A stretch of 64,000 bases of DNA from M55B129 sp964506505 (lineage in GTDB: Bacteria > Bacillota > Dethiobacteria > DTU022), in NCBI GenBank assembly GCA_964506505.1, contig CAZDKY010000019.1, positions 1-64,000 on the forward strand. Direction: 5' to 3'. The notes under the pieces are model-generated. The model searched no databases. It had not been told where the DNA came from and saw nothing but the letters and a program-made list of their open reading frames with translations. The position numbers and the translations under genes were made by a program. Of this stretch, positions 32,672 through 42,245 are shown one piece after another; positions within the stretch are counted from its first letter, which is position 1; the number at the start of each line of letters is the position of its first letter.

Positions 32672-33667
32672 TTATTGTCCCGATTTACCAGCGATAATTT
32701 TCAGAATTTCTTTCAGCGATTCTTCGTCCAACCGCAAACAGTAGGTTTGCCCTCCATCGGTGGTAAAGTAATCACCCTGCAGTGAATAATCGGATATGGC
32801 ATCCGCCTCCAGCCGCTCCGCGGCGAAAAGAGTGAGAGCAACAATCTGGTTGAAGCTAAGATCGGTGTGAATATGCTCGCGGTATGTCGAGTAAGCCGGT
32901 ATGAGGTAGCGGAAAAGACCCATTTCCTGGAAATAGTCGAAAGTAGCCAGGAGCAGCGCTTTCTGGCGCTTAATTCGGTTCAAATCATCGCGGGCGTCAG
33001 GTTCGCGATAGGTCAGATAAGTTATGTAGCCCTGACCGTCCAACATCTGCGGTCCGGCATCGAGCGATTCCCTTGGAGTAAAACCGACCAGGGGCCTTTC
33101 CACGGTATAGTAAACTCCGCCCAGGGCATCGATGAGCTGCTTCAATCCCTGGATATCCATGGCCAGATAATGGTAAATCTCCAGCCCTTCAAGGAGCAGA
33201 TTGACTGTTTCTACCGCGCTTTCCAGCCCGGCCTCGTGTCTTTCTGCCTTTTCAGCGTCCTCTTCCAGGGCCTGCCTGTAGCCATAGCTGTAGGACTGGC
33301 GAATGCGATCTTCGCTCTTCTCACCGGCAATCTCCACGTAGGAATCCCGCGGCACGGCGAGCAATGTCAGTGTATTCTCCTCAAAATTTACTGAAGCAAC
33401 CAGGATAGTATCAACATAATATATTTCACCAAAGGTATTGTCCTTGTTGCGATTGTGCAGACCCAACACCGCAATATTGATTACCCGGTTTTCGAATTCC
33501 TCTTCCACCGTTCCGGCATTGCTGTAATCAGTCTGAAACAGCGAAGCGGGTTTATAATAAACCTGGTAGACACCATAAAAAATGACAGTCAGGGAAACGA
33601 CAATTATCAACACAATAATGGCCAGTGAAATATAAAACCTGCCTCTGGCTGTGATCTCTTCCATCAA
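32672..33667 (-). CDS. LytR-CpsA-Psr (LCP) family protein
   Basis: Likely phosphotransferase that moves a polymer from the lipid carrier to peptidoglycan on the outer face of the membrane. 331 residues: a short cytoplasmic start, one membrane helix at about 12-35 (YISLAIIVLIIVVSLTVIFY) and an extracellular LCP domain. Conserved parts: VDTILVASVNFEENTLTLLAVPRDSYVEI with the pyrophosphate-binding Arg, YHYLAMDIQGLKQLIDALGG, and LTYREPDARDDLNRIKRQK with Arg/Asp residues. Its start overlaps the end of the next LCP gene by four bases (ATGA), so the two are translated together. Confidence 0.92.
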   Translation of the reverse strand: MMEEITARGRFYISLAIIVLIIVVSLTVIFYGVYQVYYKPASLFQTDYSNAGTVEEEFENRVINIAVLGLHNRNKDNTFGEIYYVDTILVASVNFEENTLTLLAVPRDSYVEIAGEKSEDRIRQSYSYGYRQALEEDAEKAERHEAGLESAVETVNLLLEGLEIYHYLAMDIQGLKQLIDALGGVYYTVERPLVGFTPRESLDAGPQMLDGQGYITYLTYREPDARDDLNRIKRQKALLLATFDYFQEMGLFRYLIPAYSTYREHIHTDLSFNQIVALTLFAAERLEADAISDYSLQGDYFTTDGGQTYCLRLDEESLKEILKIIAGKSGQ

Positions 33668-35103
33668 TCTTCTCCGCCATCACTGCTGTCGTGTGATTCC
33701 GGTCCTTTCGAAACGACCAGGTTGATCACTGTTCCCGTGGGCACATTCTTGCCGGAAGGGGGATCGCTGTAAATAACCAGCCCTTTCTCCAGGACCTCGT
33801 AATAGCTCTCTTCAATTTCGCCCGGGTCAAGGCCGACATCTTCGAGCAGTGACCGCGCTTCTCCAACAGTCAGGCCGCGAAGCTCCGGAATGCGGATTAG
33901 GGCAGCCTCGTCTTCTTCTAATGTGACTTCTTCCTCTACGTCCTGCTCCTCGTTGTCAAAGGGATGGTAAAGCTCTCCGAGCTCTTCTTCCCGGCGCCGC
34001 TTTTCCTGCTCAGCCAGGTATTCGGGACTGTCCTTTATCTCTATAGGCGGCCACGTTTCCACGTCAATACCAAACACTTCCTTAATAATCTGGACCCGTT
34101 CATTCTGCCTGATAATCTGCAGCCAGCGCCCGTCTTTCATCGCCCCGTCACCCGGAATGGTATAAAAATCAAAATTATCGTCGCCTATTTCCAGGTCCCT
34201 GGCATAGTAAGCCAGGGCAGCGATCTGCTTGTAGCTCAGGTCGGTCTCCACGTAATCCTTGTAAATCCGGTAGATGGTGGGAACATCGGTCAGTTTGCCC
34301 TCTTCCTTCAGGTAAATGATGGTTTCCTTCAGCAGATTCATCTGGCGGTCGATTCGCCCGATATCTCCCCCGGTTGAACCATCGCGATACTGCAGATAGC
34401 GCAGGTAAGTCTTGCCGTCCATGATCTGCGGCCCTTCCGGCACCAGTAGTTCGCCCACATTCCAGTACTTGTCGTAAATCGGCTCTTCCACTTCGTAATA
34501 TATTCCGCCCACAGCATCAACCAGGGCCACAATTGAATACATATCAACCGAGGCGTAATAATGAATTGGAATGTCGCCAAGAACATTACTAACAGTCTGC
34601 AGGGTATAGCGGATTCCGTCTGCATCGGGGTCTTCGCTTTCTCCGGAGCGGTAGCCGAAATAGAAAGAGTGATTGATCTTTTCATAAGCACCACCACGGT
34701 TATAGATGGGTACGTATGAATCGCGGGGAATACGGACTACCGATATGCTGTCCTCATCAAAATTGATCGAAAATACAGCCAGCATATCGGGGCGGAACAG
34801 ATATTCACCCATATTTTCACGGTTCCAGCCACGGTCAAAGCCGATCAGGGCAATATTAACAATATGGTTCGGGAAAAGTTCGTTTACATCATATTCTTCT
34901 GCAAATTCTGCATCGTCTAGCAGCACCCGCTGCGGCTCTTTAACTTCTTCTATGAAAGCCAGACCGTAACCCACCACCGCCGTCGCGGCCACCAGGATCA
35001 CGGCAGCGCTAATCAGCAGGGCTTTTTTCAGTCTGCTCCAACCTCTTTTCTTTTTATTCAAAACCTGGTTATTTGCCGTCCCATTTTTCTTTTTATCGGA
35101 CAT
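33664..35103 (-). CDS. LCP family protein with C-terminal PASTA domain
   Basis: Second LCP ligase, 479 residues. One membrane helix at about 27-52 (KALLISAAVILVAATAVVGY), then an LCP domain with FRPDMLAVFSINFDEDSI, VVRIPRDSYVPI and LRYLQYRDGSTGGDIGRIDRQ. An acidic linker follows (EEELGELYHPFDNEEQDVEEE), then one PASTA domain at about 400-467 (IPELRGLTVGEARSLLEDVG...LVIYSDPPSGKNVPTGT). PASTA normally sits on penicillin-binding proteins and Ser/Thr kinases, where it binds peptidoglycan or beta-lactam-like groups. Here it may tether the ligase to its wall acceptor. Co-translated with the smaller LCP protein downstream. Confidence 0.92.
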   Translation of the reverse strand: MSDKKKNGTANNQVLNKKKRGWSRLKKALLISAAVILVAATAVVGYGLAFIEEVKEPQRVLLDDAEFAEEYDVNELFPNHIVNIALIGFDRGWNRENMGEYLFRPDMLAVFSINFDEDSISVVRIPRDSYVPIYNRGGAYEKINHSFYFGYRSGESEDPDADGIRYTLQTVSNVLGDIPIHYYASVDMYSIVALVDAVGGIYYEVEEPIYDKYWNVGELLVPEGPQIMDGKTYLRYLQYRDGSTGGDIGRIDRQMNLLKETIIYLKEEGKLTDVPTIYRIYKDYVETDLSYKQIAALAYYARDLEIGDDNFDFYTIPGDGAMKDGRWLQIIRQNERVQIIKEVFGIDVETWPPIEIKDSPEYLAEQEKRRREEELGELYHPFDNEEQDVEEEVTLEEDEAALIRIPELRGLTVGEARSLLEDVGLDPGEIEESYYEVLEKGLVIYSDPPSGKNVPTGTVINLVVSKGPESHDSSDGGED

Positions 35104-35170
35104 CCCGTCGACCTCCCGAAAGCGGAAATAATTTCCTATCCACCCTTGCTCAAGGTTTATTTATTTTCAA

Positions 35171-36448
35171 TTATAGCACTGCCAAATGATCCAGGACCCT
35201 TCTGCCGCTCAAAAAACACTGATCGGACCAGAGGTAATCCCACTCCCCGAAACGCCCCACTGAAAGAATACCGGATTCTCCAATATATTTGAGGGCACAG
35301 TGACGTCGTTCTACCATATCCCTGTCGAAAACCACATTGCCGTATGGTAAAACGCGATAATCACAGGCCACAATATCTTTTTTCTCCGCCAGGCCAAGTT
35401 TTCCCACCGTATTGATAACGTGTTCCACCAGCTCTTCACCTTCCAGCGGCAACGGCTTAATGCGTGAAAAATAGGTTTCAAACTGCAGCGAGCTGCAGCC
35501 CGGCGGCGCGTTGTCAGGCGACTTGCGGTAAGGAGCATGAACCCTGGCCGGCAAAATATCGCGGTCGTAAATGTAAAACCAGAGATGCTTTCCGGCCCGG
35601 GGAACACGAAAACCCAGCGAGACGAGTGCTATGGAGGTTGCCCAGAGGCCGGCAGCTGCCTCCTTTACCGCCTGCGGCACACCTTTAATCATAGCAACCA
35701 GCTCGGGCAACGGCACACTGCTTACCAGCAGATCATAATATTCCCGCGAACCATCTGCAAAATCGATATATTTTTTCTGCGGATCGATACTCACTGCCTT
35801 TTTCCCCGTCCTTATATCCACTCCCCGGGCCAGTTTCTCCAGGATAGACCTGAAACCTCCCTGCTTCGGATAGAGCATTTTGGGCAAATAATAAGTTGAA
35901 GGTGTTTCATCGGTCATCGCCCCGTAGAGAACTTCCTTCAGGGAAGGTCTGTATAGACGGTTGCCAATCCAGTCAGTGCTCATTTTTTCCGGGGACACTG
36001 TCCAGTATTTTTCAGTATAGCGACAGGGATAGCGTTCAGCGATAACCGTACCGAACTGCTGCTCCAGCCACTCACGGTAGTTGGCATCTTCTTTCCTGGA
36101 AGGCCGATCCATGAAGCTGAGAATTGCTTCAACCTTTTCTTCAGCCGGCAGGGGGTATAAATTGTTCTGAACCGGATGCTTGAGCCAGCGTCCTCTTTCA
36201 TAATTATAAGGTTCGGGATAGTGGATGTGACAGTCAATACTGTCCAGAACTCTTTGAAAAGGTTCGTTGTTGCTAAAGGCAAAATGGACCGCCCGGTCAA
36301 ATCGATACCCCTTCACCGTAAAATTGTCCAGCAGGCCGCCCCACCGCTCCGCCGCTTCAAAAATAACCGCTTCCCGTCCGGCCTTGGTAGCGTGCCCCGC
36401 CGCCGAAATACCAGCTATTCCGCCTCCCAGGATCAAAATCTCCGCCAT
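35171..36448 (-). CDS. FAD-dependent amine oxidase/UDP-galactopyranose mutase-like protein
   Basis: FAD-binding protein of 425 residues. The dinucleotide site LGGGIAGISAAGHATKAG opens the protein, followed by ERWGGLLDNFTVKGYRFD, as in protoporphyrinogen oxidase-like and UDP-galactopyranose mutase-like flavoproteins. Near the C-terminus SVGRFGEWDYLWSDQCFLSG resembles the second FAD contact of mutases acting on sugars. Members of this group are frequent in polysaccharide loci, where they may convert a nucleotide-sugar ring form or oxidise a lipid-linked precursor. The precise reaction is unknown. Lies 67 bases before the LCP-PASTA gene. Confidence 0.82.
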   Translation of the reverse strand: MAEILILGGGIAGISAAGHATKAGREAVIFEAAERWGGLLDNFTVKGYRFDRAVHFAFSNNEPFQRVLDSIDCHIHYPEPYNYERGRWLKHPVQNNLYPLPAEEKVEAILSFMDRPSRKEDANYREWLEQQFGTVIAERYPCRYTEKYWTVSPEKMSTDWIGNRLYRPSLKEVLYGAMTDETPSTYYLPKMLYPKQGGFRSILEKLARGVDIRTGKKAVSIDPQKKYIDFADGSREYYDLLVSSVPLPELVAMIKGVPQAVKEAAAGLWATSIALVSLGFRVPRAGKHLWFYIYDRDILPARVHAPYRKSPDNAPPGCSSLQFETYFSRIKPLPLEGEELVEHVINTVGKLGLAEKKDIVACDYRVLPYGNVVFDRDMVERRHCALKYIGESGILSVGRFGEWDYLWSDQCFLSGRRVLDHLAVL

Positions 36449-36490
36449 TGCATCCTCCTTTAATCCTGCTGCTCATCTTACTGCAATCGC

Positions 36491-36560
36491 AGCACCTTTA
36501 AAGGTGCTGTTTTTGTTCTGTTAATGCTGTCTTTGTTCTATTGGTGCTGCCCTTTTCTTA
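36491..36560. repeat. Palindrome and imperfect 20-bp tandem repeats
   Basis: AGCACCTTTAAAGGTGCT (36491-36508) is a perfect palindrome followed on the plus strand by GTTTTTG, then two further imperfect copies of a GGTGCTGTTTTTGTTCT-like unit up to about 36560. It lies in the 179-bp gap after the sugar transferase. As a terminator it would suit the plus strand, where no gene precedes it; on the coding minus strand it lacks a T-run. Confidence 0.5.
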
Positions 36561-36627
36561 CCGCTGCAGCCATAGTCTTTAAAAAACATTTAGGATATGG
36601 CTCCTCCTTCCTCCTGGTTTTAGTCAT

Positions 36628-38019
36628 TTATTCAAAGGGAGCCAAATCTGCCCTATCCTCAATTTCTTTGCGCAGCCCTCGGGCCGCTTCCCTGTTAAAA
36701 ATCGTCGGCACAGTCAGCAAGAGAATCCTGAAATCAAGGAGCAAAGAGTAATCCGCTACATAGTGAAGGTCATAACGCAGCTTGTCCTGCGTGTTGGTGG
36801 CATAATATCCGGCCACCTGGGCCAATCCTGTAATTCCCGGTTTGACCAGGTGACGCAATCCGTATTCGGGCATTTCCTCCTGGAATCGCTCCACGAAATA
36901 AGGCCTTTCCGGACGCGGGCCCACAATGCTGAGGTCCCCACGCAAAACATTGTAGAGCTGGGGCAATTCGTCGAGTCGCGAAGCGCGCAGGAAACGGCCC
37001 ACTCTCGTTACGCGGTCGTCTTCCTCGTTCGACAGGACCGGACCGCTTTTCTCCTCGGCATCTATAAGCATAGTCCTCAGTTTATAAAGAATGAACTTTT
37101 TCCCACGCAGGCCGACCCTTTCCTGGGTATAAATTGCCGGGCCCGTTGAATCCAGACGGATTACCAGTCCCATAAACAATTGGATGGGCAAGGAAATCAA
37201 TCCCAGGACAAGAGCAAAAATTAGATCGCAAATCCTTTTAATCGCCAGCTGCAGGAAATCAAGCTGCATGTCGTGGCACTCAATTACCGGGGTATCGTCA
37301 ACCTGGGTCATCGCCGCCCTGGTTAGAATAATTTCATAGAGATCGGGAATGATAAAAACTTCTCTGCTTCGGTTAAAACTTTCCCGCACCACCAGGTTTT
37401 TCTCTTCCATGTCCAGTGATCCGGCAATCATTACCGCATCGGCTTCCTCCAGGGCTTCAGGCAACTTACCCAGCTCCGCCGGGGGCAAAACCCTGATTAC
37501 TTCGAAAATACCCTTCGGCAGGGACATAATTTTCTCCAGGGCTCTTTCCGCATCACGGCGGCTGCCGATGACCAGAAGCCTCTTCTGGCCGTGTACCCAT
37601 ATCTCCAGGTGCCAGAAGAGTATCCGCCAGCCCAGGAGCAGCAGGAGCTGATAAAGGGGCGCCAGCAGGAAAATCAAACGATCCAGGACAAACGCTCTGG
37701 TCCAGAAAGCCAGCATGACCCCCAGCAGGTCAATAACAATCACGCCGGTTGTCAGAGACCGCACGATGGGCATGATCCCGCTTCGCTGCTTCGAGTACAA
37801 GCCAAGGTTGCCAAAAAGGATAACAGTTATTGCCAGAAGCGGCGGAAAAAGAATGATCAGCGACTCGATCTGCATTCCCTGCAGCTCGCCCGTGACACTG
37901 ACAAAAGCCAGATAAAAGCCTAGGCTTACCAGAGAAACATCAACTATGGCCACAAGCCAGCGCGGTATTGCACCCGGTTTGCCATTGCTTTTTCGTTTTG
38001 CCATTTTCTCTTCATTCAT
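36628..38019 (-). CDS. Polyprenyl-phosphate sugar phosphotransferase (priming glycosyltransferase)
   Basis: Starts repeat-unit assembly by placing a hexose-1-phosphate on undecaprenyl phosphate. 463 residues: four or five N-terminal helices (WLVAIVDVSLVSLGFYLAF, LIILFPPLLAITVILFG and others), a CoA-binding-like middle part (LLVIGSRRDAERALEKI), one more hydrophobic hairpin, and the C-terminal catalytic domain. The last includes KRICDLIFALVLGLISLP, YTQERVGLRGKKFILYKLRT, SRLDELPQLYNVLRGDLSIV and GPRPERPYF. This is the WbaP/CpsE layout. The sugar is not determined. Central enzyme of the locus. Confidence 0.94.
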   Translation of the reverse strand: MNEEKMAKRKSNGKPGAIPRWLVAIVDVSLVSLGFYLAFVSVTGELQGMQIESLIILFPPLLAITVILFGNLGLYSKQRSGIMPIVRSLTTGVIVIDLLGVMLAFWTRAFVLDRLIFLLAPLYQLLLLLGWRILFWHLEIWVHGQKRLLVIGSRRDAERALEKIMSLPKGIFEVIRVLPPAELGKLPEALEEADAVMIAGSLDMEEKNLVVRESFNRSREVFIIPDLYEIILTRAAMTQVDDTPVIECHDMQLDFLQLAIKRICDLIFALVLGLISLPIQLFMGLVIRLDSTGPAIYTQERVGLRGKKFILYKLRTMLIDAEEKSGPVLSNEEDDRVTRVGRFLRASRLDELPQLYNVLRGDLSIVGPRPERPYFVERFQEEMPEYGLRHLVKPGITGLAQVAGYYATNTQDKLRYDLHYVADYSLLLDFRILLLTVPTIFNREAARGLRKEIEDRADLAPFE

Positions 38020-38267
38020 CCTGAATCATCCTCTGCCCAACATTTGCCCGTTAAAACGCTATATTTATACTCTATCTCGGTCAATCTCTTCTCAATTAAT
38101 CAGGCATTAATGCCATGTAAAACTTTCTTGCAGCGGCTGCTTCTTTCCTGCCTTATTATACACCCCGATCAGTGAAATGGTCATGATCAGTCCAAATTTT
38201 CCCTGCCTTCATTCCTCTTATGTAACGGTCACGTTCTTGTGAAAAAGTTTGAGAGCTTTTAAAAATT

Positions 38268-39311
38268 TTACTCTGCCAGCTCCCGATACTGGGGGATTAC
38301 AGGGCGGTAACGGGTTATACCGTAGAAAATCTGCAGAAGATTGCCCAGGTAGACGAAATAAAAGTACCATTTTTTAGAAACACCGATCCAGGTAGCAATG
38401 GCCAGATTGAGAAACAGAGCCACTGCAGGACTGAAAAAACAAAGCGGGACGGCGGCTGCCAGACCGGCCAGGATGATAAAAGGATAGGGGTAACAGCGAA
38501 TAAAATGCATCAGTCTGCCTTCGAGCAGGCAGGCGGCTACCACCTGTCCGGTCCCGTAAAACTTTTTGCCTCCGCTCCGCGGAAGAAAATTCAGGACCAG
38601 TTTATCAGCCAGGTTCAAAAATGGGGTGTAATGATCAGCCATGGGCAGATCAACCGCCCTCAAAATATAACCGGCGGCACGAACCCGGCAGAGCAGATCG
38701 ATCTCTTCAAGCTGGTATACAGCCGGGTTCCAGTTGCCTGCTTCCAGCACCGCATCCTTTCTGTAGAGCACCGCTCCCCCGTGGTAGTCTGCTTCCTTAC
38801 CCCATCGGTCAGCCGGTCCGTACTTTTGCGGAGTCAGGACAACATAATCCCTGGAAGCCACTACTTTACCCAGCCGGTCCAGGTAGCGGTTGCAGGTTCG
38901 ACCAACGAATGCTGCCGTTTGCGGTGGAAGATTATCTCCTTTACGCACCCGCTCCAGGAAAGGTAGAAAGTCTTTCCGCAGGGCCATATCGCCATCCAGA
39001 TAGAAAACCCATTTGCCCGAGGCTTCCCGCGTCCCTATATAGCGTCCCGTTCCCGGCCCGCAGACCGATTCGGGCTCTACCCGGAAGACCCTGGCCCCTA
39101 ATTGCAGGGCGATCTCGGCACTGTAGTCCTCCGAAGCTGAATCAACATAGATCCATTCAATACCTCTGCCTTCTGGCAGGGATTGAAATAGCCGGGGCAG
39201 ATTATTCGATTCATTTCGGCCGATGATTACTATAGAAAGATCAATTTTTCCTTTGTGCTGCGGTTTTGCTTCCTTACCTTTATTCCCTTTTTCTTTCTTA
39301 AAATTTTCCAT
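38268..39311 (-). CDS. Family 2 glycosyltransferase with C-terminal membrane helices
   Basis: GT-A enzyme of 347 residues. A Lys-rich start is followed by SIVIIGRNESNNLPRLFQSL, WIYVDSASEDYSAEIA and KWVFYLDGDMALRKDFL (the D-x-D metal site). YQLEEIDLLCRVRAAGY resembles the ED acceptor-base motif. Two hydrophobic segments near the C-terminus (YPFIILAGLAAAVPLCFFSP and ALFLNLAIATWIGVSKKWYF) anchor it to the membrane. Donor and acceptor are unknown. A 248-bp gap separates it from the priming transferase; nothing else is visible in that gap. Confidence 0.88.
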   Translation of the reverse strand: MENFKKEKGNKGKEAKPQHKGKIDLSIVIIGRNESNNLPRLFQSLPEGRGIEWIYVDSASEDYSAEIALQLGARVFRVEPESVCGPGTGRYIGTREASGKWVFYLDGDMALRKDFLPFLERVRKGDNLPPQTAAFVGRTCNRYLDRLGKVVASRDYVVLTPQKYGPADRWGKEADYHGGAVLYRKDAVLEAGNWNPAVYQLEEIDLLCRVRAAGYILRAVDLPMADHYTPFLNLADKLVLNFLPRSGGKKFYGTGQVVAACLLEGRLMHFIRCYPYPFIILAGLAAAVPLCFFSPAVALFLNLAIATWIGVSKKWYFYFVYLGNLLQIFYGITRYRPVIPQYRELAE

Positions 39312-39414
39312 TTCCGTCCTCTTGATTCATTCAGTTGATATTTACGAATCGCCTATAAATTTTCCTTTAAAATTACTCAAATGCTCGTTCAAAAACCTTT
39401 TTATCAGGCCAGTT

Positions 39415-40605
39415 TTATAAACTATAATTATCAAGGCCCTTCTTTCCCAGGAGCTCCATTATTGATTTAAACCGGGCCCGCCAGGTATGGCCGGCGGCAA
39501 AGTCGATCCTTTTTTTCTTGACGTCCGCTCCCAATTTTTCATTCTCTGCCAGCGCTTCGCGGATAGCTCGGCAAAAATCTCCACCGTCACCGGCCCGGTA
39601 GGCCTGCAGCGGCCCGTTCATGCTCTGCAGTTCCCTCAGGGACGGGGCCACCACCGGCAAGCCGCAGGCCAGGTATTCGTAATACTTAATCGGATTTACC
39701 GCGTCAGTCAGCTTATTATTATGAAAAGGGATCAATCCGATCGAAGAATGCTGCAGGTAATCCGGAGCCTGTGAATATTCCTTGGAGCCAAGCCAACTGA
39801 AATTTTCCTTTTCCTGCAGGGCGGATATTTTTTCCCTTAAACCCTCACAGGTAAGTGGACCGATCAGCACAAAATGAACATCCATCATCTGACGCACTGC
39901 TACATCAAGCGTTTCAAGGTCAAAACGGTTATCCAGAGTTCCAAGGTAAAGGGCCACCGGCCGGCCGTCAGCCGGGAAGTCATCCGGCATCTGGCGGCCG
40001 GCAGTGAAAAATGCATCACTTACCCCGTTGGGCATGTAATAAACCTCCCGGCCCCCGCTCTCTTCAGCCCATTCCTGCAGGGCCAGTGAAGTAGCCAGCA
40101 CAAAATCAACCTTCTCAATCAGTTCCTGCTGAATAATACCCACACTGGGTGGAATCATGGCAAACTGGTCCAGGCGATCAGCAAGCCGGTAGCAACTCAT
40201 TCGGTGTGGGATAATATCGAGCAAACTCAGGGCAGCCGGCCCGGCGCACCAGAGCAGATCCACCTGCGAAAAACCGATTTTCTTGAGCTGTCCGGCCAAA
40301 GACGGCAGGCAAAAACGGTACTGGTTCCGTCCGGCATACAGGCTGCGCATGAACGGTTTGTTGTAATAAAAAAGCAAAGTCAGGGGCACCATCCAATGAA
40401 TACCGTCAACAAGGCGTCCGCCTTCCCGCCAGACCCGGTAGCGATGGCGGTTTAAATGATCCGGTTTTCCGATATGCATGGGACTGATGGCCGGTCCCAG
40501 CCAGAGGCAGTCGTTTCCTGCTTCCCGGAAGAGTCGGATGTAGTGGTGCGATCCCAGCGGGTCGGGCCGATCCAGATTGTGCGATTCGGCAAAAATTATT
40601 TTCAT
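39415..40605 (-). CDS. GT-B fold glycosyltransferase (group 1-like)
   Basis: About 396 residues. The N-terminal half begins MKIIFAESHNLDRPDPLGSHH, the C-terminal half carries RPVALYLGTLDNRFDLETLD, FVLIGPLTC and GLIPFHNNKLTDAVNPIKYYEYLACGLPVV, which is the E-x7-E-like nucleotide-sugar site of GT4-type enzymes. ATG at 40605 is ten bases after GGAGG; the frame opens at a TTG at 40614, which would sit too close to GGAGG. Repeat copy 3 lies between it and the flippase gene. Sugar specificity unknown. Confidence 0.85.
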   Translation of the reverse strand: MKIIFAESHNLDRPDPLGSHHYIRLFREAGNDCLWLGPAISPMHIGKPDHLNRHRYRVWREGGRLVDGIHWMVPLTLLFYYNKPFMRSLYAGRNQYRFCLPSLAGQLKKIGFSQVDLLWCAGPAALSLLDIIPHRMSCYRLADRLDQFAMIPPSVGIIQQELIEKVDFVLATSLALQEWAEESGGREVYYMPNGVSDAFFTAGRQMPDDFPADGRPVALYLGTLDNRFDLETLDVAVRQMMDVHFVLIGPLTCEGLREKISALQEKENFSWLGSKEYSQAPDYLQHSSIGLIPFHNNKLTDAVNPIKYYEYLACGLPVVAPSLRELQSMNGPLQAYRAGDGGDFCRAIREALAENEKLGADVKKKRIDFAAGHTWRARFKSIMELLGKKGLDNYSL

Positions 40606-40623
40606 CGGCAGCAATCCTCCACC

Positions 40624-40651
40624 AATAAGTTAATAAGTTAATACCCAGGGT
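40624..40651 (-). repeat. Dispersed repeat copy 3 (reverse, two units)
   Basis: Minus strand ACCCTGGGT, ATTAACTT twice, ATT. The first part is inside the flippase gene: the repeat encodes its last residues DPGY and supplies its TAA stop (40638-40640). Confidence 0.92.
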
Positions 40652-42170
40652 CACGTTTTTTGATCATTTTCCAGGCCTCCCGAATGCTGACCCCTTCCGA
40701 ACGGCTAATAATTAGCATTACAACCGTTAGAACCGCAACCAGCACAACCATCTTCAGCAGAAAATTGATCACCGGGTCCGGCCCGTTCAAAGCAATCATG
40801 GCAATTAACCCAACGGCAACAGGTGGAATAGCCAGTAAAGCCGCTACCGTCATTCCCGGGTAATGAACAGGCCATATCTTCCAGGAAGCAATAGCATAGC
40901 CGAGAGCAAATAGCATATACGCTGAACCAGTGGCCGCAGCTGCTCCGGCTATGCCAAAGCGAGGAATAAGCAGTGTATTCAACCCTATATTGATTACCGC
41001 GACAAGCCAGCAGGAAATCATAATATATACAGTCTTATCTTTAACCATTATCCCTACCACCGAGACATGGGCAGTGGTGAAGAAGTGAAACCCGATTGCC
41101 AGAAAAGGTATGGCCGCAAAAGCACCGTAATAGACCGGCGGCACCAGGATGAAAATAACCTCCTGGGCCAGGGCGGTAAAACCGGTCACTATAACAGCCG
41201 AACCAGCCAGGAAATAAACCATCGTCCTGCTGACAATTGCCTCGGCCCTCCTGTTTTCCTCCTCGTAGACTTTAATTGCATGCGGCAGCCATGACTGTCC
41301 GACGGCATTCTGAAGCAACATTAGCACCGCCGCCATGGAAGCAGCAATGGAATAAAGGCCAACCGCTTCCAGGGAAGCGAGGCGGGCCAGCATGATGCGG
41401 TCGGCATTGCTGAGCAACCAGAATGCAATGTTCATGGGCACCAGGGGCAACCCGAACATCAACAGCTGCTTTAAAAAAGTCATCGAGAACCTGAACCGAA
41501 GCAGATCGCGGACCAGCCACAGGCGGACTGGAATCATCAACACCGCTGCCGATGCCGCTCCCAGCAAAGCTCCTGTCACACCCATCTCAAAGGTGAGCAC
41601 GAAAAACACAGCCAGGATCAGAGTCAGGGCAGCAGTCATCACATTCAAAGTGGCGAAAGTCCTGGCCTGGAAACGATTTCGCAAAACCTGGGAGAGAATC
41701 AGGTTAATCATAGCCGGCGGGGCTGAAAGAAAACCGATAACCATGGCCGAACGATACTGATCTGTGCCAAGCACCCATCCTGCCAGGGTGCGGCTGAACG
41801 GCAACGTTACAGCAATCACCACCACGCTCCAGACCGCCAGGAAAGTAAACCAGGTTGTTGTAAGAGTTTGCTTCTCCTCTTCGGTCCGGCAGCGAAAGAA
41901 ATAGCGGGTATAGGCATTATCGCCGCCGAGCATGAGAATACCGGTCAGGAAAGCAACGGCAACATTGATAAAACTCCAGGCTCCATATTGGTCAGGATCA
42001 AACAGGCGGGTGAAAATGGGTGCCGAAATTATCGACATCCCTTTAATCAGCAGAGTGCCCGAGCTGTATACAGCCAGATCGGAAAATAGTTTACGGAAAC
42101 TAAAGCCGGACACTGTTGCATCCCTTTCGCCGGCCCGGTCCTCCGAGTCCCTCTCCACCGATGTCTGCAA
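40638..42170 (-). CDS. Wzx-type polysaccharide flippase (MATE/PST family)
   Basis: Moves lipid-linked repeat units across the membrane. About 510 residues with about 14 hydrophobic helices spread along the chain. Family features: SSGTLLIKGMSIISAPIFTR, FDPDQYGAWSFI near the N-terminus and LVPMNIAFWLLSNADRIMLA in the middle. The frame opens at TTG 42203, but GGGGGAGGAG six bases before a TTG at 42170 marks the likely start (QTSVERD follows). The C-terminal KKRDPGY and stop codon come from repeat copy 3, so the end may have been reshaped by the repeat. The gene is bounded by copies 3 and 4. Confidence 0.9.
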   Translation of the reverse strand: MQTSVERDSEDRAGERDATVSGFSFRKLFSDLAVYSSGTLLIKGMSIISAPIFTRLFDPDQYGAWSFINVAVAFLTGILMLGGDNAYTRYFFRCRTEEEKQTLTTTWFTFLAVWSVVVIAVTLPFSRTLAGWVLGTDQYRSAMVIGFLSAPPAMINLILSQVLRNRFQARTFATLNVMTAALTLILAVFFVLTFEMGVTGALLGAASAAVLMIPVRLWLVRDLLRFRFSMTFLKQLLMFGLPLVPMNIAFWLLSNADRIMLARLASLEAVGLYSIAASMAAVLMLLQNAVGQSWLPHAIKVYEEENRRAEAIVSRTMVYFLAGSAVIVTGFTALAQEVIFILVPPVYYGAFAAIPFLAIGFHFFTTAHVSVVGIMVKDKTVYIMISCWLVAVINIGLNTLLIPRFGIAGAAAATGSAYMLFALGYAIASWKIWPVHYPGMTVAALLAIPPVAVGLIAMIALNGPDPVINFLLKMVVLVAVLTVVMLIISRSEGVSIREAWKMIKKRDPGY

Positions 42171-42209
42171 ATAAAACTCCTCCCCCAAACCGCGACCCTG
42201 CAAACTGTT

Positions 42210-42245
42210 ACCCTGTGTATTAACTTATTAACTTATTAACTTATT
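42210..42245 (+). repeat. Dispersed repeat copy 4 (forward, three units)
   Basis: ACCCTGTGT, ATTAACTT three times, ATT. The stop codon of the downstream gene at 42241 (TAA on the minus strand) lies inside the repeat. Three units place TAA in all three frames. Confidence 0.92.

Noticed and set aside
36491..36515. Terminator for the sugar transferase
   Set aside because: The T-run is on the opposite strand from the gene.
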